From: Coptis chinensis
Taxonomy: Eukaryota > Streptophyta > Magnoliopsida > Ranunculales > Ranunculaceae
Reading direction: 5' to 3'
Assembly (NCBI GenBank): GCA_015680905.1
Contig: CM027378.1
Location: 38,351,001-38,415,000, forward strand
DNA: 64,000 nt
Positions 34,090-47,400 of this stretch are shown here, piece by piece (the stretch's first letter is position 1; the number at the start of each line of letters is the position of its first letter). The position numbers and the translations under genes are program-made. The notes beneath the pieces are model-generated. The model was not told the DNA's origin and did not search any database. It worked only from the letters and a program-made list of their open reading frames with translations.

Positions 34090-34930
34090 TAAACTGAGTG
34101 AATGAGTATTCTATATATATTTGAAATTTTGATATATTTCGAATAATTGAGTGAAATATATTTGTAAACCCCCCAAACTAGTTTATTATTTACAATTGAA
34201 TAAAAAAAATGGAAAATAACAAGTTTAGATATAAAACAAATTATTATTTTAGATTTGGATAATTGAGTGAAATATGTTTGAAATTAATTTTTTTTTATGT
34301 CGGTACGAAATTTGTAAACCCTAAACCCTAAACCCAAACCCCCAAACTAGTTTATGATTCAAAATTTGAAAAAGAAAATAATAAATAATAAGTTTATAAA
34401 TAAAACAAATTATTATTTTGAATAATTAAGTAAAATATGTTAGCACGAAATTTGTAAACAACTCTAAACCCTAAACCCTAAATCTCAACCTAGTTTATGA
34501 TTCACAATTTTAAAAATAAAATAAAAAATAACAAGTTTAGATATAAAACAAATTATTATTTCAAATAATTAAGTGAAATATGTTGGTACGAAATTTCTAA
34601 ACCCTGAACTCTGAACTCTAAACCCCAAACTAGTTTATGATTCACAATTGAAAAAATAATAATAATAACAAGTTTAGATATAAAACAAATTATTATTTTA
34701 GATTTTATAGCATGTTTGATTACATGTTTTAACTTGGTTATAAAGATACTATGTCACGAAATTTCTAAACCCTGAACTCTGAACTCCGAACCCCAAACCC
34801 CAAACTAGTTTATGATTAACAATTGAAAAAATAATAATAATAACAAGTTTAGATATAAAACAAATTATTATTTTAGATTTTAGCATGTTTGATTACATGT
34901 TTTAACTTGGTTATAAAGATACTATGTCAT
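34090..34930 (+). repeat. minisatellite of about 110-170 bp with telomere-like CCCTAAA tracts
   Basis: Five copies of a unit: AAACTAGTTTATGATTCACA, AACAAGTTTAGATATAAAAC, AAATTATTATTTTAGA, then ACGAAATTT(G/C)TAAACCC. Each is followed by degenerate plant telomere repeats (AAACCCTAAACCC and variants such as CTGAACTCTGAACTC). The last two units carry an extra block with GCATGTTTGATTACATG. Confidence 0.8.
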
Positions 34931-35029
34931 AACAGATAAAGAGTGTAGAGTGCATGTAGTTTTATTGATGTAATTGTGTTGTTTCTAACCCAATTTTTTA
35001 AATTGGATTTCAATTTTTCTAATTCAATT

Positions 35030-35850
35030 GAAATCGTTTGAGTGCGTGTCCACGTCGTTTGAGTGTACACTCAAACACGTGACCAAGTCGTTTGAGTCTA
35101 TACTCAAATTACATGTCCAAGTCGTTTGAGTGTATACTCAAAAACTACATGGACAAGTCGTTTGAGTGTTACTCACACTAACACACAAACTACGCGGCCA
35201 TATCGTTCGCGGCCATATCGTTTGAGTGTACACTCAAACTACGCGGCCATGTCGTTTGAGCGTACACTCAAACTACGCGGCCATGTCGTTTGAGCGTACA
35301 CTCAAACTACGCGGCCATGTCGTTTGAGTGTATACTCAAACTACATGGACCCGTCGTTTGAGTGTTACTCACACTAACACTCAAACTACTGGCGGCCATG
35401 TTGTTTGAGTGTACACTCAAACTACGCGATCATGTAGTTTGAGTGTACACTCAAAGCGACATGGCGCCGCGTAGTTTGAGTGTTAGTGTGAGTAACACTC
35501 AAACGACGTGTCCATGTAGTTTGAGTGTACACTTAAACGACATGGCCGCGTAGTTTGAGTGTAAACTCAAACGACATGGCCGCGTAGTTTGAGTGTTAGT
35601 GTGAGTAACACTCAAACGACTTGTCCATATCGTTTGAGTATACACTCAAACGACTTGGCCATGTAGTTTGAGTGTAACTCAAACTAACACTCAAACGACT
35701 TGGCTAAGTCGTTTGTGTTTACATTCAAACGACATGGTGATGTCGTTTCTGTTTACACTCAAACGACATGACCATGTCATTTGAGTGTAAACAGAAACGA
35801 CTCGTCCAAGTCGTTTGAGTGTACACTTGTAAACAGAAACGACCCGGAGA
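35030..35850. repeat. palindrome array 3 (nested hairpins, about 43-bp unit)
   Basis: Around 18 units in which GTCGTTTGAGTGTACACTCA and AACGAC-type palindromes alternate with 8-base centres (ATGGCCGC, TTGGCCAT, GCGGCCAT and others). Some units have GTAGTTTG in place of GTCGTTTG. The array switches apparent orientation around 35450, where longer hairpins with GTTAGTGTGAGTAACAC occur. It shares CAAACGAC arms with arrays 1 and 2. Confidence 0.85.
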
Positions 35851-35948
35851 GTTCGTTTTGGCGATACCGGTTGAATTGGTTGCTGGGCTTGGGCTTTAAT
35901 GGCAAACTTGTAATATGGCAAATTTGTAAAATTTCTTTTTTTTTGAGA

Positions 35949-35977
35949 GGTTGCCCAATCCAATTTGATGAGTGCCC
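35949..35977. repeat. terminal inverted repeat copy (MULE-type)
   Basis: GGTTGCCCAATCCAATTTGA plus TGAGTGCCC. It is the same orientation and nearly identical to 21657-21685, and inverted relative to 20312-20340. It is followed by ATTGAAAA (35978-35985), which also occurs just before the left repeat at 20292-20299. Confidence 0.6.
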
Positions 35978-35985
35978 ATTGAAAA

Positions 35986-36886
35986 TTGTTTAAAAGTGAC
36001 CCGAACAAATCTGAACTATAATATGCGTAGATCTAGGGTGCGCAAAGTGTATGGGTCCACTGTGTTTAGGGCATTTATTCCGGTTTTATCCTTCAAAATG
36101 TGTGGTCGAAAATCGTGCACATACCAAATTTGGGTGAACCTGCGCACTTTAAAAGGTCAACAAAAAAGTTGGTACACATGTCAATAAGACAGCTTCTTTA
36201 ACTAATTGGCTAGCCTTGCCTACGCCCCTTATAAGTAGTAGAGATGGGGCAGAAACCCTCCCTTTTTGGATGGAATGAAACATTTCTCGTTAACAAAATG
36301 ATGCAAATTAAAATTTACGATTGGAGGAAAACATCTTCAAAGCTACTTAAGCAAAACAAGCATGTTGCTCTAATAAATCCATTTTCGGACACGATTTATA
36401 TTAACTTGAGTTAACTCCAAATCAGCTAACGCCTGGCCATGTATTCTTTCGTGGTCCTCACTCATTCTGAATCTCTAGTCATAAATTCTTCTGATTTGCA
36501 CGTTACCAGTTTACACTACGAAAAGTTATGTAAGCGATACACAACGAAAAGAAAATGAAATAGTGTAGTTGATTAAGCAATTTTTATTGCATATTCACAA
36601 TTTTCTTTAATATTAAATATTTTACATGCCAATTACGAACACCAAGCTTTATTTCTGTCAAGAATATCAAAATAATAGTAAAAAATATTGACAAACTATA
36701 ATGGACTTGCATGCTGAACATGTGGGAGATGCATCAAACATACTGACTTGAAAGAAAAGCTTTCTCCATACCAGGCGACCCCCACTATGTCCTCTCTGTT
36801 ATAGACCTTTTTTCTCTTTGTTTTACTGGTTAATATTCAGTTATATACCCAAGGATGCATAAACTCACTGAACAGTCGAATGCCTA
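35986..36886. other. Paladin 3' flank
   Basis: Non-coding sequence between the repeat island and the stop codon of the Paladin gene. It probably includes that gene's 3' UTR. No separate gene was recognised. Confidence 0.5.
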
Positions 36887-39800
36887 TCATTTGTCAATCC
36901 TCAGATTATAGCACAGGTGGCCAAGTTCGGGCCTTGCTTCCATCCAGGTCGTGAAGCTCATCTGATTCACGGAAGTGCAGTAGAGGTAAGCTTGAAAAGT
37001 GATCAGAAAGAAGTACCGCCTGCATATGGAGAGAAAGTATATCACAGAAATCGTATTAATTATTAAAGGATCACAATCATCCTTACGTCAATAACAAGGA
37101 AAGAATACCCTTTGCAAGGGACTTAAATCAACGGAGAGAAAGAAGCACATGCATATATATGGGGTCATAATATCCATCACAATTAGAGCCTTCAATTTAT
37201 CATGGAGAGAGCGCATGAAGTTTGCATGCCAACTATTCATAGAGTTATGGGTATTAAGACGAAGGAACTTAATAAAATTAAAAGACAGTATTCACTACTT
37301 TTCACGTAATAGGAAGAAGTAGAAATGTGTAAAGAGGCCTTCTGAAGAACTAAAGATGAGTAAGTCTAACACAACTGTAAGACAGCTAAACTTATACATC
37401 TTGTAGTAATTCTACTTCATATGTAGAGTCCAATGCAATGCTATTAATCAGTTTTTGCGTTAGTAGAAGTACTTCATTATTTCCAGATGGACAGAGGAAT
37501 AGAGCTAATGAGTGGACTAAGAAATTAACAACTCATCATAGGCAAACCTACAGAAAATGATGTTCCAACAGCTAGAAGTGCCGTACTTCCACCTGAGCAC
37601 AATCCTCCTTGATACATAAGGATCCTGGAGGAGTAAGAGCTACCAAAGGCCTAAAAAGATGCAAAACTGTAAATTGGCGATTAGCAATAACTTGTCCACG
37701 TCCTAGCCATAATATGCCAACTCCTAGCAATCTCAATAACCACATCACTACATACACTCAAACTCCTCATTAATGTTCAAATAGAAACCAAGGTACACAT
37801 TTGTAACAGAGATAAATAAGTAGCACGTCACCAAGTAATGAACGTTAATCCTAAAAACTATGACCATTCGATATAACAATATTCACTTAGATTATGATTT
37901 ACTTGGAACACTTATTAACTAAGAAACTGTAGGTAATGAAGGTAAATCCTGAAAACTTGCGTGACCGAGAAAAAGTTCCCTTGCAGGTTGCAACACCATA
38001 GATTTTGAAACCTTGGTGACATACAAGACCCTTTTACAACAAGAATGGACTCAAAACATGTCATTTGCCACCATTCACTAAGACCAATGCATATCCATGT
38101 AAGGAAGACTCGGAAAATTTGACTTGAAGAACTACACTTACACAAAGTTGATATCATGGTTGACACTGCCATTTGGTTAGAGTTAATTAGGTTTTCATTA
38201 AAACAGAAATTAATGCAAGCAGTAAAACCATAAAAAGCAATGACGATCGTGTTGAACTAACCTTAATGCTTTGATACCCATATCAACAAGGTATGACTTA
38301 TTCTCGTCATCGACATCAAGACACCTTTCAATTTCTTTCCTATAATGAAGAACATCGCCCTGTAGATGCCCAGCCCCTGCACACCTTTACAAAATAAGAA
38401 GAAAATTAGCACCACTGAAATGGGAGGAATATATAAAATCTACAATGATCTGTACCATAATAAATTTAAATAAAAAAAGTTTTCCAATCTTCAGATACAT
38501 AAAACAAGTTTTACTTCATATCTTATCTTTCTATATATGATTTTGCATTTCCAATAAAATGTGTCTTCTGCTTATCGGCAACAAAATACATTTAATTTTT
38601 GTTGCTTAGTGAATAACAAAACTACAATCTTCTTTTTTTGTCGTCCTCTACCTTTTTGGCTAGAAATCTTCTGCATCCTTTCAGAAGTTAAAGCTATTTA
38701 CCTCACAATATGGAGATTTCCATGGAACTGTCTATTTCCACATGGCATACTGATATTAGCACAATCACTGAATATGCCATGTACCAGACAGCGCATGATA
38801 ACATAAATATGCATTTTTCACATTATATTAAGATACTGGATCTACCCGCAAGGTGAAATTCATGTTTCTAGTTGATGTGAGGGAAAACTTGTAACTCACA
38901 AAAACAAAAAAAAAAAATCTTAGAATTATACGGAAAACATTGTTAAGACTTACGACAGCATAAACTCCACAAAACTATGACAGCACTAAGCGGTCACAAT
39001 ATGTCTATAAATAGTGTTCCGAACATAAGGGAACAAACATCATTTTTAATCAACCAAATTGAGATCTAAGGAATCCTACTTAGCATGAAATCTTTGTGTT
39101 TCATACATGGAATGATTTCAGTTACTCCCCTCATGATATTCTTGTTGGAGGCCTTAGCTTCGTCACTTTTAACATTCTCATTAGTACTAATGTTTAGTGC
39201 TTGCAATATGCCAAAAAAAGGCTGCTTGATGCACAAAAAAGAACCTAAACAGTTATACTGATGTCTAAGAGAAATTTGATAAATTCTATAGCATGTAGCC
39301 CCCCCCCCCCCCTCCCCCCTAGTTGAGCCAATTAGAGTTTCCCCCGCCACTAGATGGGAAATTAGGGTCTTCCCCAAATACACACAAAAAAAACACGGTC
39401 AACCCAATTTGACTTTTTTTTGTGTGTACTTGGGGGGAGACCCTAATTTCCCTGGGGGGGAAATCCTAATTGGCTCATCTAGTGGGGATGCAATCTCCAC
39501 AGAAATAGGAGAGAAGAGGGGGAAACCGGATTTCCCTCGATTCAGAAAGGAACCCACTTTCGTTTTTTACTCCTATTTCCATAGAGAGTGGACCTCTCTC
39601 CTACCGTAATCCATTATCTTTCAAATATCTCCCTCGTCTCCAGGTATGACATTTCATGGTCCAAATACACCCGATCTGGATAATTTGATACTCATAGGTG
39701 TAATGTCAAGAGTGTATTATATCACAGTTGAGAACAGCATATTTTGGGAAACTACCAACATAATGAAAATAAGCCATATCATAAATTTTCAACGAATAGA

Positions 39801-40567
39801 GCAATAATGACAATGACACGTGAGTCTAAGCGTTGGACGTCATATATCACATTCTGCAAACATGGGATATGTCACAAAAGACCGCTGAATTTAATTACTG
39901 ATGTACTATATATGATGTATCTTGAAGCAAAACTTGACTGAAAAACACCAAACACCAATCAATTTCAGTAATTGACAAATACAGTTTGGAGGGAAAATGA
40001 ATATCCATTAGTTGAACTCTGAATTAAACAATCAATAAACAAAAACAGCCAACTAACAACGAAACGTATTGCAAATTCAAGTTTGGATTCCAAATAAGAA
40101 ATCACCAAATCACTCTTCCTAATTGAATTAGGAAACCAAATTAAAAGCTACTAATAACCTAGTACAACTAGAAAGTAATTAAAACAAAGACAATTAAGTA
40201 AAGATAAATAAAGATTCTTCCATGCTAATGCATCAATATATCTCATAATTATCCCTCACGTGCAATGGCGGATCCAAGTGGGGACCAGGTGAGACAGATG
40301 GAAATGTGCTGATTTTTGGTGAAGATGTCCATTGTGGGGAGATCATCTCCACCAAAAATTAGCTACTAACTCATTGTGAAGGTCCACTCTTTAGTAGCAG
40401 TGTAACTTCAGGATGTCATTTAAGGGTAAGAGCATACATATATAAATTAGCAAATTGTATTTTTGTGAATCTCATATTAAAATATTGGTTTTTGAGGGTC
40501 TATAAATACACCCTTAGTTACTAAGTCTTTTAGAGGTTATAGTATCGCAGTATCGCTTTCTTACGGT

Positions 40568-40599
<32 letters not shown>

Positions 40600-43500
40600 C
40601 GACCAAAACCCCTGCTTTTGCCAGCAGACAGCAGCCAAGCCCCTCTTAGTTAGAAAATAGTCAAAACGTTTCTGACCAGGTAGTTACAGCATCTTTCCTG
40701 CTTCCTAGAAGAAGTTTATGTCACTAAGACTACAATTTCAGCATTAGGAAAGAAGTATACATTGTATAATTACCACAGCTTTAAGAATCATTATAGGATA
40801 TTTCTGGGAAAACATTATACGGCAGAGCTTCAGCTAAATTAGAATGACAGCGTAGGCATAACTTATCGAGGAAAAGATGCAAATGCTTGACCTCCCAAAA
40901 GATTAATGCACTTCTCCCTCTGTGCTAGTAAGACAGATGCATAACACTTGCAACAAAATGAATATAGCTACTTAAGAATGATGCATTCCCCAACAATCTA
41001 GGCCTACATTTACTTTGACAGTGTTAGATTTCCATGATGAAAATATATAGTTTCCATTTACTTTGTATAATTACATGATATATTTTAAAACACCTATAAC
41101 ACAGGGAAAGTTATTCCCTGGAACCTCGAGAGCCATTCAAGAAGTTTCCAAGTCCTTGATCAGGAAGTGCTCAGCCCCATCATCCCATCAGGGAAAAACT
41201 ATCTCATTTAGAATAATATGTGGATCAACAATGCTGTTCTTACGGAGTGATATAGCACATTGTATAGCATGGCCTTGAGAAGAACGCAAGTACTGCAGAA
41301 TATTCAAGCTGGAATGAATGATACGGAAAGGAATATTCTAAGCTCATGGAAAACGTAAGAAACGGACTTGAGATTTGGCGAGAGCAAGAACAGATGCTAT
41401 CAACTATAGCTCTATTTATTCACAATCATACTATGGCAAAAAGTGTTAGGTTTGGACCGAAAACAAAATTTTCACTGTGAACTTTCTTTGTAAGATGAGG
41501 ACGCAAGACTGTATTGTATAGAGTGAAATACTTTTATTGGGTGGCTTATTTGAAGAGAATATAAACCATTGATGACTTCAATAGGAGATGCATTTCCATC
41601 CAAACCTTTTGTCCATTAAGCATTTCCTTGGAAACAGATGTGAATCACCTTATTGGCCATGATTTAAGATACCTTACTTTCTTCCTTGAATTACCTTGGA
41701 CTCCTCACAGTACTCTTAGAAGCTTCTGGAAACAGTCTAATCACACACCCGCGTCCCACCAAAGCGAAGGAGTTGGTGGACCACATTTGTAGGGGTCAAT
41801 CATACCACTAATGTGGAAGGAAAGGAATATAAGGATTTTCATCTACGAAGCAAGACACATGCACCAGATAATTCTAGAGGCTCGCTAAGCTTTTTTTTTC
41901 CTTTTCTTAGTGGGCATTAGAGGGCTAAAAGTTTTAGAATTTAGTATTCAATTGGGACTCAGTTATGTTGTAACATCTAAAGGAAGCAAGATGTGGAATG
42001 GCAAAGGATGATGGGTGCAAGCCTAGATGGACTGTCTTACTTTCCATGCAGAAGCCCACAGTATGCACTGTAATAGTGTATTGATGAAATTTTTATCTAC
42101 CGATAAAAAATAGGAAAATCCTATCATCAGGTTTGACACCAGGATGGTCACAAACTTCTCTGAATTTCACCCAAATCAAAATAGTGAATTCGCCCAAGTA
42201 AAAGTAAAATAATGACCTCAACTGAACTATAATGATGGTGTAATATATAATGCATGTAATCAATTACTTAATGGTTTGAAAACAAATGCTATGATGAGAT
42301 TTTTACACTTTTACAACTTAAACTCCTCAACTTCCGAATTTGATCATCCACCCCATAAAATAATTATACAAATTGACCATTGACAAACTATTACAAAACG
42401 TTAACTTGGTGACCAGGCCTACAACACAATATTCTTTTGAATTCTAACACTAGAGGGAACCCTTGTTTGAGGAACTTTTACCTAAAATGGAGGTAACTGA
42501 CTCAGGTGTACTTCTCTACCTTCTTCCGCATAAGAGTATGCTTCACACAAAGACCCCAAAATACAAGCACTTATTACTAAAGAAAACAGGGACAATACCA
42601 AAACAATATAAAATCGAGCATGGCAATGTAAGTCATAGATCACTATAGATGTTAACACAATTTTTAAAATCACCTTAAAAACTTGTATACAACTTGTTGC
42701 CGACATCAAGTAATTGAAAGTAATCATAGATGTTGGTGCACATCTCAGGGAACAGGGGATGAGCATAAGTAGCATGTCCTAGAACCACAGTACAAAATAT
42801 CATGCCGATGCAAACTATCGGATTGGTCGATTTCCGATATTTCTGATAGATACCATATCTAACAGGTTGGTAAGGTGAGGTATGGAATCAGTGGAATCTT
42901 GCTAAATTGACAAAAATATCAAAGTATATCGGAAAGTTTCACAGATAAAGTAAGATTTAGCAGTAAGTGTCCTCTCTGTCCTGTTCACTTGTTCAGTTTT
43001 GAATTTTGATACCATCACCTAGCTAATAGCTTTAAAGCAACAAATTAGCTCTATTCATGGGCAAGGCTTTGGTGAAGTGGGATTCCAATAGTTTTATGCT
43101 AGTACCTCATGTTATGGATAAACTTATCCAGTCCACACTGGTGTTGTGAAGAGAGAACAAAGACTTCTTGAAGAGAGAACACAAACAACAACACTAAAAG
43201 CTTCTGCTAGTGGAAGGAGTGGGTAGTTATTTAGTTCAAGAAGATGGATTTGTTCTTCATAATTAGATCCATTCAATGGGTAAACTTTGTATATTCCACT
43301 TTGGCCAAAGAATGAAATAGCGTGGAAAAGTAGGATTATAAATTCTTCAAACTTTGTGAGTTGGTGTGTTGAAGTGGCAACAATTGTCCCACATCGGGTA
43401 ATTCAGATGCTCAGTGAGGAGTGGTGCTACTAAATAAACTTACATTTCCAACTTTTAAATGTGGCCGACCTAAATGCCCAAATTTACCTAATATTTCATA

Positions 43501-44392
43501 AAATACCACAAAGTTTCGCAATAATTCTTGGCAAGTTTAGTTTCCCTTACCAGGAATTTATCAGTAAAAGTTCGATGTCGGTTGAGTGATTTTCTGGCAG
43601 AAATCACGATATTTTGTGATATTTCACGGCATTTTGTACCACGCCTAGAACTATTGTCTTTAAATTTGAGATACATCCTAAGATCACCAAGATACACATC
43701 AGGAGATGTCGTATAGATTGTGTGTAGCCCAAAATATCATAAGCTTGTATTGTTTGAGTTCAAACAAAAGAAAAGAATGCAAACAGGTTCTTTTCTAGGA
43801 TGACTGACTTTCCATAAAAGCAAATTCGACATACCAAATGCAGCCTGAATTTGCCAAGCATGCAATATTTTTCTACAAACTAAATAATTTTAACACATTA
43901 TAGATTTATAGACTCACTTTCACATTTTCTTTTTAGGAATTTATAGCACACATTTAAATAAAAAATTGAAACATTACTTAATACTTATAAAATGAGCTTC
44001 CCTAGCACTATATGTTTACCATTCTTCAAGATATACATACCTTTCTATGACCTTGTCAACCTTAGCTTTGCTCTTGGGACCATATATGAGAACTCTAGTA
44101 AGGCTAAGTATGTCCCGATAGTCACCCTCTTTACACGCTTCTTCATCAGAAGCCTGAGACGGTACGCTGTCTTTAGAAGATAAATTAGGACTTTCTGTAT
44201 CATCCAATGATTCTTGCACATTTGATGCAAAATGAACCACTGTGTTAAGCCTAAGACAAGTAATAGCCATTGCATAGGAAACTCCTCCAAAGCCTGTATG
44301 TGAAACGAAAAGATAACAACCTGCAGAGCTGCAGAAAATATGAAATTTTACCATCAAAATTTTTAATAACAAAATTGATTTCTTATAAGAAA

Positions 44393-44438
<46 letters not shown>

Positions 44439-47400
44439 AACTACTGAACCTAAACTAAGATGAGCCTGGGGGCAACCCCCAAACACAACTTCGGACCAGG
44501 TTCAGACCAGATTCTGAGTTCTGACAAATGCCTAGGTCAGTCAACTCTTGGGTACAATGAGCCCTAAAACGTAAAAACTGAACAATCGTAAGTCTAATGT
44601 ATCCAATTTAAGAAAGGTTGTGGTCACGAAGAGGTGAACAGATTAAGATAGAACTATTTGTTTTTAATGTGGTCAATCTCGGACGGTAGCCTCTTTTGAC
44701 AGGTGCAAAATTACAAGTCGGTGAAAAAAATATTGTTTAATGTCAGTGAAAGACTAACACGCGAGAAAACGGGGAGATGCTGGCTATGATATAACCACCT
44801 GCTACACTTATTCACAGAAAGTCAGTTTTAAAATATATCTAAGCATGCATTTACAAAGGTAATCAGCTGAAACATATGTAAATAGTACTTCATGTTCTTT
44901 ATCACAAGCACATCAGTGGGCAATCTTTACGATATGGCCAGTCAAAACACGTTCCACCAAAGCAGATGTGTATACCACGGTGTGATTTGCCACCTATGCT
45001 GATATAGCTGCAATGGCGGTTCCAATATTATAAACGTGAACCTACAAATTTATTTCTATGCAGCATTCATAAACACTTACGACCATATACTTACTCATCT
45101 TTGCAGTACTGGATCGCATCCACATCAGTAGGTAGGGCTTCTCTTTCCCTGGTTAAGGGAATCCGTCTGTATTCAATATTATAGTGCTCATCCTTCAGAC
45201 CAGCATACACTTCTGCAGGAGTCTTCACGTCATCTGCTAAAATGTTCTCCCAGTACCCTATTACACTTATTTGGTTTAGTGCAGGATTATATTCTTCGCG
45301 ATGTAAAAGCATCCGACCGCCAGACTTAGTAACCTCAGCTAAAATATCTTCTTTCAGTCGAGACTCCATGTGCTCCACCTGGATTATAGTAAACCAATGA
45401 GACAAGTAACCGGGATAAAAAACAAAATAATTAAACACAAGGTACAATGGTGCCCCACCACTGGACCAGTAATTCCCACATGTTTGAGTGTATCAACAGG
45501 TTGATTTAGTTCTCTAAGGACAAAAGGTGTTCCATTAATGTATACAACTGCTTCTTCTCTCAGGTCAGTCAATACCACTTTCTGACAAAGATCACCCGTT
45601 TCTGTAGGCTTTGCATTTAAATAGGTTAGCATTTCTTTAGCACCTGCAATCGTTGGAGTTGCCATGCTATAAACAGGATAACCATCCACCTGAACAGAAA
45701 ATGGAAAAAAAAAATGAGAGCTTTAAGAAAGCACTTAATTTTGGGCTCTGTACTCACATGTAACTGGACATAATACATGCTCACATGTAACAGAAACAAA
45801 AAGTTTTAGATCATTCAGTCTGATGCCGTGGAGGAACCGTAAGTTTTCTCCAGGAAAAAATGGCAACAAAATAGTCCACTATAATGTCAAAATTGTCTAA
45901 TTCTATAAATTCAACACCATGTTTCTGGTGCCTTTCTAACCAAGCAATGATAATTTAGTATGTTTCTGGTGCCTTCCCAACAATATTATAGCCATAACTA
46001 CTAGGAGGTTGCCTTTTTGACTCTCTGGGTCGTCCTGGCACTGAGGTGAAGTGTCTTGATCTGTATTTACTCGGGCAGTGTTGTGGTTTGTGTGTCTGCC
46101 CCTTGTTAAACCCACTATCCCTTTCATCTTGCTTCTCTCATCAGCTCGGTGTTTGGAGTATACTGGTTCTTAAGAAAATCTGATATGAACCAATTTGAAC
46201 CGTCGAGATGTTTAGTTTTGTCCAACATGGGGCATTGAAATCTTTGCATAATAGTATATTAGTTCCTGGGCCTCTCCACTTACCACCTCTGCTTATCACC
46301 AATTGGTTTTAATCAATATTATTTTCAAAAGTCAATAATCAAGAGTTCTTTTGTTTCCTAGATTTTCGTTACCTTTTTCATTTTTTTTTTGTCATGGGGG
46401 ATGAAAAGGACCGTAGGAATTATTTCTATTCTAATTGAGAATTATTTTTATTTGAGAAACAGGAGAGGGCTGGAGAAATTATAAGATTTGTTGGGCGCAT
46501 TAGACAGTCCATTCTTTGTTTCTTAAACAAGGTTTAGAATATTTTATTTTCTTAATCAGGAAGGAGTTACAAGAGGTTTCTAAGAAAGCAAATCAAATAT
46601 AGAACATAAATGAGGCGTTTGGTAAAAAAAGCTATAAAGCTAGAAAGCCATTTCAATTTCAACCTCTATGAGCATAAGAGAGAAGATTGGTTGGTGTCCG
46701 ACCAAATATGTTTGTTTTGGCTGTTGGATAAGCCCAAAACAGGAAGCAAGAACCAGAGTCTCTCTAGAAAGCCGGAGTTTTGAGTTTTTCAAAACTCTAC
46801 CTAACTTAATCTAAAGGCGATCCAACCACCGCCTCTTCCCTTCTTCTTTGTTACTGAGCTGAAGTTTCAGCTTTCTCCTTGATAGCTTTATGGCTTTCTA
46901 TCCAAATGCCCTCGAAATTGTAGCATTTTTATCATTTGGGAAAGTTTGATCCAAATGCAGAAATGTTGCAAATAGTTTGGGAGCAATGGTGTAAAAGACG
47001 GAATTTACTTATCTTGTTTATATACTTTCCCCCTTTTTTCCCTTATCCTATCTTTGCTATTCTTTAAAAACTTGGTGATGAGTGGAGATGGCTAGGAATT
47101 TTTCACTATACTGCAAGGCTTTAAACACCCCATGCGGGACTATAACCAACATCTCAACACACCCCCCTCATATGTGGTGCTACTTTAGCCTGCACAACCT
47201 ACTATAGCGAGGTGGAGTAAATGGGGCCAAATAAGCCTACTATAATCCCATCTTAACATAAGCCTGCTCTTATACCATCTTAAACTTTGGAGCATCCAAC
47301 TCAAATCCTATTTACAATGAATGGAGAGGCTCAAAATCTTTTTCTACTATACTATAAGGTTTCCATATTCCCATGTGGGACAATCACCAAATAGTTTTGA

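Larger units (their letters stand above)
38385..44040 (-). other. Paladin intron 14 (5.7 kb)
   Basis: Large intron holding the foldback element (39311-39490), a plastid-type trnM relic (40516-40599) and otherwise unassigned AT-rich DNA. Repeated CCGATATTTC/GATATATCGG-type patches at about 42815-42940 and 43600-43640 hint at another small element, without clear ends. Confidence 0.75.

Noticed and set aside
29600..35850. CRISPR-like appearance of the arrays (regular units, conserved palindromic arms, variable 8-base centres)
   Set aside because: The host is a plant nuclear genome, centres are too short and too similar, linkers are repeated rather than unique, and no cas genes are present.
44016..44486. 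156-codon - strand frame as a separate gene
   Set aside because: Its coding part (44041-44328) is a Paladin exon; the first residues are the translated GA microsatellite and intron.
45459..45464. Alternative donor of the Paladin exon three bases earlier (CCA|GTGGTG)
   Set aside because: Both keep the frame. GTG|GTGGGG was preferred because it gives GPVVEHM as expected for the family. Not certain.
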